Below, piece by piece: positions 6,854-11,875 of a DNA stretch of 11,875 nucleotides. The stretch's first letter is position 1, and every line of letters begins with the position of its first letter. The position numbers and the translations under genes are program-made. The stretch comes from JBDTCS01 sp039923455 (lineage in GTDB: Bacteria > Bacteroidota > Ignavibacteria > Palsa-1295): NCBI GenBank assembly GCA_039923455.1, contig JBDTCS010000111.1:1-11875 (forward strand), written 5' to 3'. Under the pieces are notes generated by a model that was not told the origin of the DNA, did no database searches, and saw nothing but the letters and a program-made list of their open reading frames with translations.

Positions 6854-7915
6854 ATGAACCCGACACTAAAGAACGATCTTCTTATTCGCGCAGCACTTCG
6901 CAAACCGATTGAACGCTCACCCGTATGGTTCATGCGTCAAGCGGGACGCTATTTGCCTGAGTACCGAGCGCTGCGAGCAAAGCACGATTTCCTTACGATG
7001 GTGAAGACTCCCGAGCTTGCATCGGAAGTTACCGTGCAGCCCGTTGATCTGATCGGTGTAGATGCGGCGATCATCTTTAGTGACATTCTCGTCATTCCCG
7101 AAGCGATGGGTATGGAACTTGTTGTCGAAGAGGGCAAGGGCGGACCTCGATTTCCAAAACCAATTCGGCTCTATACAGAGATTCGCGATCTGAAAGAGAT
7201 CGATCCGAACAAGCATCTAAGCTATGTGATGGAAGCGATCAAGATGACGAAGCAAAAGCTCGATGGTCGCGTGCCGCTAATTGGCTTCAGTGGTTCGCCA
7301 TGGACGCTGTTTTGTTACATGGTCGAAGGTCACGGTTCCAAAGATTTTCGATATGCCAAAGAGATGATCTTTAGTCGTACAGAAGATTCTCATTTGCTCT
7401 TACGAACGATTACTGACGCAGTGATTAACTATCTCGTCGCACAAATCAACGCCGGAGCAGATGTAGTGCAGATATTTGATACGTGGGCAGGTATTCTCAC
7501 GCCGGATGATTTTCGAAACTTCTCGCTCGAATACATTGGCGAGATTGTGCGTGAAGTTAAACGCCAAACAAATAATCGCGCACCCATCATTGTCTTTTGC
7601 AAAGGCGCTAATCATTCGCTCTCCGAGATTGCCGCGACTGGCTGTGACGTTATCGGTCTCGATTGGATGATCGATATTTCTGAGGTGAAAGCATTGCTTG
7701 GCAATAGCGTTGCCTTACAGGGCAATCTTGATCCGTCGATCCTCTTTGCTCCGGAATATGTGATTCAATCGCGCGTCGAAGAAATCGCAGAAAAAATGCA
7801 AAGTCCGGTCGGGCATATTTTTAATCTCGGTCACGGCATCACACCGGACGTCTTGCCGGAGCGGGCAAAAGCGTTTGTCGAAGCAGCAAAGAACGCATAC
7901 AAGGTGAAAGCATAA
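6854..7915 (+). CDS. hemE: Uroporphyrinogen decarboxylase
   Basis: HemE removes the four acetate carboxyls of uroporphyrinogen III to give coproporphyrinogen III in the cytoplasm, without a cofactor. The 353-residue length is standard. The N-terminal signature PVWFMRQAGRYLPEYR is at 23-38 and carries the substrate-binding arginines R28 and R32. The catalytic Asp is D77 in IIFSDIL. GFSGSPWTLFCYMVEG at 144-159 contains Y155, the counterpart of the active-site Tyr. QIFDTWAG is at 206-213, and the C-terminal FNLGHGITPDVLPE at 323-336 carries the conserved H327. The ATG at 6854 puts the first motif at the usual distance. There is no obvious Shine-Dalgarno. hemF begins two bases after the stop. The many signatures leave little room for a methyltransferase relative from the same superfamily. 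Confidence 0.98.
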   Translation: MNPTLKNDLLIRAALRKPIERSPVWFMRQAGRYLPEYRALRAKHDFLTMVKTPELASEVTVQPVDLIGVDAAIIFSDILVIPEAMGMELVVEEGKGGPRFPKPIRLYTEIRDLKEIDPNKHLSYVMEAIKMTKQKLDGRVPLIGFSGSPWTLFCYMVEGHGSKDFRYAKEMIFSRTEDSHLLLRTITDAVINYLVAQINAGADVVQIFDTWAGILTPDDFRNFSLEYIGEIVREVKRQTNNRAPIIVFCKGANHSLSEIAATGCDVIGLDWMIDISEVKALLGNSVALQGNLDPSILFAPEYVIQSRVEEIAEKMQSPVGHIFNLGHGITPDVLPERAKAFVEAAKNAYKVKA

Positions 7916-7917
7916 CC

Positions 7918-8835
7918 ATGAGCGAGATTCAGCAATCGCTCAAAGCACGAGCAGAGACCTTTCTTCGAGCGCTTCAAGATGAGATCACATCTACACTCGA
8001 AGTGCTGGATGGCAGCGGAACAAAGTTCTTCGAGGATAACTGGCAACGTCCGGGTGGTGGTGGTGGCAGATCGCGAATCCTTACTGATGGCGATATTTTT
8101 GAAAAAGCTGGTGTGAATTTTTCCGCGGTCTATGGTGATTCACCCGACTCGCTGAAAGGTCACACGCCCGGTCTCCAGTTTTTTGCTACGGGTGTCTCGC
8201 TTGTGTTGCATCCACACTCGCCGAAGATCCCGACGGTGCATGCCAACTTTCGATATTTCGAACAATCGAATGGCGATGCGTGGTTTGGTGGTGGTATGGA
8301 TCTCACACCGTTCTATCTGGATGAAGAAGATGCCACTCATTTTCATACGACGAACAAGCTCGCGTGTGACAAACATGATCTCACCTATTATCCAAAGTTC
8401 AAGCAGTGGTGCGACGAATATTTTTTCATCAAGCATCGCGGTGAGACGCGCGGCATTGGGGGCATATTCTTCGATCATCTCGGTGGCACGGAACACCAAC
8501 GAGAAAACATATTCGCTTTCTGGCAAGACGCAAGCCACGCATTTCTTCCCGCTTATGTACCGATTGCTGAACGTCACAGAACCGAAAGTTTTTCCGAAGA
8601 AGAAAAGCGTTGGCAACTTTTGCGACGCGGAAGGTATGTGGAGTTCAATCTCGTCTATGATCGCGGTACGCGATTTGGCCTTGAAACGAACGGACGCATT
8701 GAGAGTATCCTGATGAGCTTACCGACACTCGCCAGATGGGAATACGATCACCATCCACTTGTTGGTTCACCGGAAGAGACACTTGTGAATGTATTGCGCA
8801 CTCCGCGTGAGTGGGCGCTTCCCATAAAGGCTTGA
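7918..8835 (+). CDS. hemF: Oxygen-dependent coproporphyrinogen-III oxidase
   Basis: HemF oxidatively decarboxylates two propionate side chains of coproporphyrinogen III to vinyl groups, giving protoporphyrinogen IX, with O2 as acceptor. The 305-residue protein is of typical length. It has RPGGGGGRSRIL at 44-55 and EKAGVNFS at 62-69. VHANFRYFE at 107-115 includes the conserved H108 and R112. WFGGGMDLTPFY at 122-133 contains D128. YPKFKQWCDEYFFIKHR at 158-174 and RGIGGIFFD at 178-186 follow, then YVEFNLVYDRGTRFGL at 240-255. Histidines aligning roughly with the metal-binding set of Escherichia coli HemF are present (H98 or H100, H108, H143, H173). A GGT-repeat run encodes the poly-Gly of the conserved motif and is not a separate repeat. 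The ATG is two bases after hemE, with a weak AAGGTG upstream. This is the aerobic enzyme, not radical-SAM HemN. Confidence 0.98.
   Translation: MSEIQQSLKARAETFLRALQDEITSTLEVLDGSGTKFFEDNWQRPGGGGGRSRILTDGDIFEKAGVNFSAVYGDSPDSLKGHTPGLQFFATGVSLVLHPHSPKIPTVHANFRYFEQSNGDAWFGGGMDLTPFYLDEEDATHFHTTNKLACDKHDLTYYPKFKQWCDEYFFIKHRGETRGIGGIFFDHLGGTEHQRENIFAFWQDASHAFLPAYVPIAERHRTESFSEEEKRWQLLRRGRYVEFNLVYDRGTRFGLETNGRIESILMSLPTLARWEYDHHPLVGSPEETLVNVLRTPREWALPIKA
8826..8830 (+). promoter_or_regulatory. Likely Shine-Dalgarno for the small membrane protein
   Basis: AAAGG lies in the last codons of hemF, eight bases before the ATG at 8839. It supports that start, three bases after the hemF stop, and argues that the small ORF is truly translated. 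Confidence 0.5.
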
Positions 8836-8838
8836 CCG

Positions 8839-9336
8839 ATGGATCGCTTTCTCCTATTGCTGATTCTGCTGTTGCCACTAACGGTTTCCATCTGGTGGAA
8901 CAAAATCGCGTTTCGAAATTTGGCGAGCGATGAGGTGCTCGGTGTATCGCTCTCTTCTGTCAAGATATTTATTATTTCGCGAGCATTCTTTTGGTTTGTC
9001 TTCGGGGTGTTGCTAACTTCGTTTCTCTTTGCGATTCTGATGAATCACAAAGGTGGCGAGGCAACAAGATCACTATTGATCACCGGCAAAGACGTTCAAC
9101 TCGGAATCGCTGCGACGATCATTCGACTCTGGCGCTTTCCGCTCGTGCTGGCATCATTACTCACGATTTCGCTATCGCTTGTCGGATTATTTTTGATGGG
9201 AAAGGCTGCACTCAAATTGATACCGGAAGATACCGCTCCCGACATACAATTTCTTAAAGCGAGAGCGCGATTCTTTTTTCTCGGCCTTTCGCTCATGATA
9301 CCGCCGCTGTTGCTCGGCTTACTTTTATCCTTTTAA
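8839..9336 (+). CDS. Small integral membrane protein of unknown function in the haem cluster
   Basis: I do not recognise this 165-residue protein. It is very hydrophobic, with about four probable membrane helices at residues 4-20, 43-68, 100-120 and 144-164. The first could serve as a signal anchor. Between helices 2 and 3 lies a polar loop (NHKGGEATRSLLITGKDVQ, 69-87), and between 3 and 4 an acidic/basic loop with KLIPEDTAPD (126-135) and KARAR (140-144). It has a single histidine (H70), so it lacks the conserved N-terminal His pattern of HemJ, which has a similar size and helix count. It starts three bases after hemF, with AAAGG upstream, and hemH begins three bases after its stop, so it is embedded in the operon. 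A link to haem or its membrane-bound enzymes is inference from position only. Confidence 0.8.
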   Translation: MDRFLLLLILLLPLTVSIWWNKIAFRNLASDEVLGVSLSSVKIFIISRAFFWFVFGVLLTSFLFAILMNHKGGEATRSLLITGKDVQLGIAATIIRLWRFPLVLASLLTISLSLVGLFLMGKAALKLIPEDTAPDIQFLKARARFFFLGLSLMIPPLLLGLLLSF

Positions 9337-9339
9337 CAC

Positions 9340-10353
9340 ATGACAGACGCTTCCACATCACCTGTCGGAGTGGTATTACTTCAGTTCGGCGGGCCCGATT
9401 CGCTTGAGGCTGTCGAGCCATTTCTCTACAATTTATTTAACGATCGGGACATCATCACTTTCCCGTTCGGTCCAAGATTTCAGAAAGTATTCGCAAAAGG
9501 AATTTCGAAGCGACGCGCACCAACCGTTGCCGAGAAATACGGTGAGATCGGCGGCAAGTCACCGATCGTTCAGAAGACGCTCGAACAAACCGAAGCATTG
9601 CAAGCTCGCTTTCTTCGCGAGCCACTTCCCTTTCCGGTGCGAGTTATTCACGCGATGCGCTATTGGAAGCCATTCACCGAGGAGGCCGTCAACACGCTAA
9701 CGAGTGAAGGTATTCGCGACATTGTTTTGCTGCCGCTCTATGCGCAATATTCGAAAACGAACGCCGGTTCGAGCTACAACGAATGGGATCGCGTTACAAA
9801 ACGCTTGGGTGTTACTTTCTCCGAGCGACGCATTGAGGAATACCGTTCCGATGGTAAGTATTTGCAAGCATTGAGCGAAAGGATCGATCAAGCTCTCGCA
9901 AAATTTCCTGATCCGAGCAAAGTGCGTTTGCTCTTCACCGCGCATGGCACTCCGGTCGATATGGTTTTTGGTGGCGATCCGTATGTGTATCATATTCGCG
10001 ATACGATGGAAGCGCTCATGCGACTTCGCGGAGACGATCTGCCGTATCAACTATCCTTTCAGTCCAAAGTCGGGCCGAAGCAATGGCTCACACCTTCGAC
10101 CTTCGCGACGTTCGAGGAACTTGGCAACGAAGGCGTGAAAGATTTACTCGTTATTCCGATTGCCTTTGTCAGCGATCACATCGAGACGTTGCACGAGCTC
10201 GAGATCGAAGGTCGTGAAGTAACGGACAAAGCAGGCATTGAGCGAATGATCGTGATGGAAGGACTCAACGACTATCCCCTCTTCATCGAAGCACTGTTCG
10301 ATCTGGCGATGAAGGAGATCGCGATACTCAGACCGAATGAAATGAAGCAATGA
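9340..10353 (+). CDS. hemH: Ferrochelatase (protohaem-forming)
   Basis: HemH inserts ferrous iron into protoporphyrin IX to make protohaem at the membrane surface. The 337-residue protein has LLQFGGPDSLEAVEPFL at 13-29, the AEKYGEIGGKSPI segment at 64-76, and MRYWKPFT at 106-113. LPLYAQYSKTNAGSSYNEW at 131-149 follows. The catalytic His is H202 in LLFTAHGTPV. SFQSKVGPKQWLTPST is at 239-254. The C-terminal VSDHIETLHELEIE at 277-290 carries the acidic line E282, E286 and E290 along which metal or protons are thought to pass. There is no C-terminal cysteine cluster, so it is the non-Fe-S type. QSKVGP with PYVYHIRDT fits protoporphyrin ferrochelatase; a coproporphyrin enzyme is unlikely given hemF and the oxidase. 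The ATG is three bases after the preceding stop, without a clear Shine-Dalgarno. The stop overlaps the next start (ATGA). Confidence 0.97.
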   Translation: MTDASTSPVGVVLLQFGGPDSLEAVEPFLYNLFNDRDIITFPFGPRFQKVFAKGISKRRAPTVAEKYGEIGGKSPIVQKTLEQTEALQARFLREPLPFPVRVIHAMRYWKPFTEEAVNTLTSEGIRDIVLLPLYAQYSKTNAGSSYNEWDRVTKRLGVTFSERRIEEYRSDGKYLQALSERIDQALAKFPDPSKVRLLFTAHGTPVDMVFGGDPYVYHIRDTMEALMRLRGDDLPYQLSFQSKVGPKQWLTPSTFATFEELGNEGVKDLLVIPIAFVSDHIETLHELEIEGREVTDKAGIERMIVMEGLNDYPLFIEALFDLAMKEIAILRPNEMKQ

Positions 10354-11120
10354 ACCTACAACACTTTATCGAAAGGCTCGCTCGAGAAGCCGGTGCAATC
10401 ACGCTCAAATATTTCAATAAGCCCGGACTCGTCGTCGATACAAAAGCAAACGATACGCCGGTAACGCAAGCCGATCGTGAGAGTGAACGCTATCTGCGTG
10501 CAAAGATCACCGAAGCGTTTCCAAAGGATGGCATCATTGGTGAAGAGTTTGGTGAAGAACGCCCCAAAGCAGCTCGTCGCTGGATACTCGATCCACTGGA
10601 CGGAACAAATAGCTTTATTCATGGTGTGCCGCTCTACGGAACATTGATCGCTCTCGAAGAAGGCGATGATGTAACGCATGGCGCGTGCTACTTGCCCGCT
10701 CTGAACGAACTCGTTTATGCTGAGCGCGGCAAGGGCTGCTTTTGGAATGGAGACTCTTGCAAAGTCTCGAGTGTAGATCAACTCTCTGCGAGCACGCTCC
10801 TCACCACTTCCGAGCGCGGACTCACTGGTGTGCTTGGACGGGAGCGGTATGATACACTTGTGCGAAGTGTTCAACTCTTTCGTAGTTGGGGTGATTGCTA
10901 CGGTCACGTGCTGGTCGCAACCGGTCGCGCCGAAGCAATGCTCGATCCAAAAATGGCGGTCTGGGATTGTGGACCGTTCGCAGTGATTATCGAAGAAGCC
11001 GGTGGTGTCGTTTCCGATCTGCGTGGCAATCGGACAATTCGTGGTGGCAACTTTGTCAGCTCCAATAAGGAAATCAGTAATCCGTTGCGCGACTTTATTA
11101 AGACTTCGAACACGAGATGA
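10350..11120 (+). CDS. Inositol-monophosphatase family phosphatase, probably histidinol-phosphatase (HisN-like)
   Basis: This is a Mg2+-dependent phosphatase of 256 residues, the usual size. The metal-binding residues are all visible: E66 (or E65) in GIIGEEFGEE, D81, D84 and T86 in WILDPLDGTNSF, and D206 in AVWDCGPFAVIIEEAGG. The stretch FRSWGDCYGHVLVATGRAEA (177-196) resembles the RxWGDCYGxxLVAxGRA form common in HisN-type histidinol-phosphatases more than that of inositol monophosphatase or CysQ, so histidinol phosphate is the favoured substrate. This is inference from memory of the families. The ATG overlaps the ferrochelatase stop (ATGA at 10350-10353), and the protoporphyrinogen oxidase starts three bases after its own stop. 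A histidine-pathway or general phosphatase sitting in a haem operon is odd, and coupling may simply be historical. Confidence 0.88.
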   Translation: MNLQHFIERLAREAGAITLKYFNKPGLVVDTKANDTPVTQADRESERYLRAKITEAFPKDGIIGEEFGEERPKAARRWILDPLDGTNSFIHGVPLYGTLIALEEGDDVTHGACYLPALNELVYAERGKGCFWNGDSCKVSSVDQLSASTLLTTSERGLTGVLGRERYDTLVRSVQLFRSWGDCYGHVLVATGRAEAMLDPKMAVWDCGPFAVIIEEAGGVVSDLRGNRTIRGGNFVSSNKEISNPLRDFIKTSNTR

Positions 11121-11123
11121 CCA

Positions 11124-11875
11124 ATGGCTGAAACATTAATCGTTGGTGGTGGAATCAGCGGGCTCACATGCGCGTATCTTCTGATGAAGGCCGGAGTTGA
11201 CGTCGAGTTGCTCGAGGCCGGCGATCATGTCGGCGGGTGCATTGCATCACTGCGGCAAGATGGATACTTGCTCGAAGCCGGTCCGAATTCTCTGCGAATT
11301 GAGAATCAAGAGACGCTCGACGTGATCGCAGAAGCGGGTCTCCTGCCAAGGCTGCAGCCAGCGAGTGCGTCAGCAAAGCATCGGTTTATTCTGCGCGAGG
11401 GAAAGGCAATTCCTACACCAGCTTCGCTTGCCGGATTTTTAACAACTCCACTTTTTTCTCGTAACGCAAAACTGCGACTCTTGAAAGAACCGCTTATTAA
11501 GCGTGGCACTGCACCGGATGAATCAGTGTATTCCTTCTTTTCGCGTCGCATGGGTCAGGAGATCGCCGATTACGCAGTGAGTCCATTCGTGAATGGAATT
11601 TATGCGGGTGATCCCGCGAAGCTTTCCATTCGCTCTGCATTTCCAAAACTGTGGGAAATGGAACAGCACAATGGCTCACTCACTCGTGGAGCCTTTAGTG
11701 GAGGTAAAACTCCGAACACACTGCCCAGATCAAGACGTGGCATTGCATCATTTCCGGATGGTCTATCGGAATTAACGGATGCAATGTATAAAGCACTCGG
11801 TACTCGTGTTCGAACGAACACCAAAGTAGATTCGATTGAGGGCATGGCAGGAAGTTATACCTTAACTGCGAACGG
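11124..11875 (+). CDS. hemY: Oxygen-dependent protoporphyrinogen oxidase, N-terminal part (cut by the window edge)
   Basis: This FAD enzyme removes six electrons from protoporphyrinogen IX to give protoporphyrin IX. Only the first 250 codons are in the window, and there is no stop. The N-terminal ADP-binding fold is clear: VGGGISGLTCAYLL at 7-20, an acidic residue ending the second strand in VELLEAG (27-33), then VGGCI. EAGPNSLR at 51-58 is the next family motif. The signature SFFSRRMGQEIADYAVSPFVNGIYAGDPAKLS (137-168) is characteristic of the eukaryote/Bacillus-type oxidase (HemY, also called HemG or PpoX). GGC in place of the usual GGR or GGK after the FAD loop is a small variation. The reading frame is open from the ATG at 11124, three bases after the phosphatase stop. 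It is not HemJ and not the flavodoxin-like HemG of enterobacteria. A coproporphyrinogen-oxidising role (CgoX) is possible in this family but is disfavoured by the neighbouring hemF. Confidence 0.95.
   Translation, partial: MAETLIVGGGISGLTCAYLLMKAGVDVELLEAGDHVGGCIASLRQDGYLLEAGPNSLRIENQETLDVIAEAGLLPRLQPASASAKHRFILREGKAIPTPASLAGFLTTPLFSRNAKLRLLKEPLIKRGTAPDESVYSFFSRRMGQEIADYAVSPFVNGIYAGDPAKLSIRSAFPKLWEMEQHNGSLTRGAFSGGKTPNTLPRSRRGIASFPDGLSELTDAMYKALGTRVRTNTKVDSIEGMAGSYTLTAN

Noticed and set aside
8053..8067. GGT-repeat run as a microsatellite
   Set aside because: It encodes the conserved poly-glycine of the HemF RPGGGGGRSR motif and is explained by coding constraint.
8839..9336. Assignment of the small membrane protein as HemJ protoporphyrinogen oxidase
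   Set aside because: Size and helix number fit, but there is only one histidine (H70, in a loop) and no HemJ-like N-terminal His motif, and a HemY-type oxidase is encoded just downstream.
1..11875. A hidden novel system (defence, mobile element, CRISPR, retron or similar)
   Set aside because: Every stretch is accounted for by conserved housekeeping genes with gaps under 40 bases. I see no repeats in array form, no transposase, integrase, nuclease or toxin-like ORF, and no RNA gene.

Overview
The window is an ordinary-looking bacterial chromosomal segment packed with biosynthetic genes, all on the + strand, with no RNA genes, mobile elements, CRISPR arrays or convincing terminators that I can see. 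It holds 12 complete or nearly complete protein genes plus one cut by each edge, and no gene-free stretch longer than about 40 bases. By eye the base composition is close to balanced, and codons rich in TCG, GAT and CGA are frequent. The gene order (a CcsA/HemX-like protein, then hemA-hemC-hemD-hemE-hemF, later hemH and a HemG/HemY-type oxidase) recalls the Bacteroidota/Chlorobi side of bacteria. That placement is inference from gene order and protein style, not from a marker gene, and is low confidence.

Bases 1-1426 hold the end of lysA (diaminopimelate decarboxylase) and complete asd (aspartate-semialdehyde dehydrogenase), the last and an early step of the lysine/diaminopimelate pathway. 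asd overlaps by four bases a 12-helix MFS transporter of unknown substrate (1423-2769).

Bases 2809-11875 hold a haem biosynthesis cluster in nearly pathway order: CcsA/HemX-like membrane protein, hemA, hemC, hemD, hemE, hemF, an unrecognised small membrane protein, hemH, a HisN-like inositol-monophosphatase family phosphatase, and the first 250 codons of protoporphyrinogen oxidase. Together these take glutamyl-tRNA to glutamate-1-semialdehyde (HemA), porphobilinogen to uroporphyrinogen III (HemC, HemD), then to coproporphyrinogen III (HemE), protoporphyrinogen IX (HemF), protoporphyrin IX (the FAD oxidase) and protohaem (HemH). The genes for the two missing steps, hemL (glutamate-1-semialdehyde aminomutase) and hemB (porphobilinogen synthase), are not in the window. 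Both oxidative steps are of oxygen-dependent enzyme types, which suggests haem is made under aerobic or microaerobic conditions.

Spacing is tight throughout: ATGA overlaps, direct stop-start abutment, or gaps of 2-39 bases. This suggests one or two long transcripts with translational coupling. Shine-Dalgarno sites are clear before asd, hemC and the 165-residue membrane protein, and weak or absent before several others.

I found no evidence of a novel defence, mobile or regulatory system. The items most worth a second look are the unrecognised membrane protein between hemF and hemH, the phosphatase embedded between hemH and the oxidase, and an Asp in place of a usually conserved Glu in HemA.
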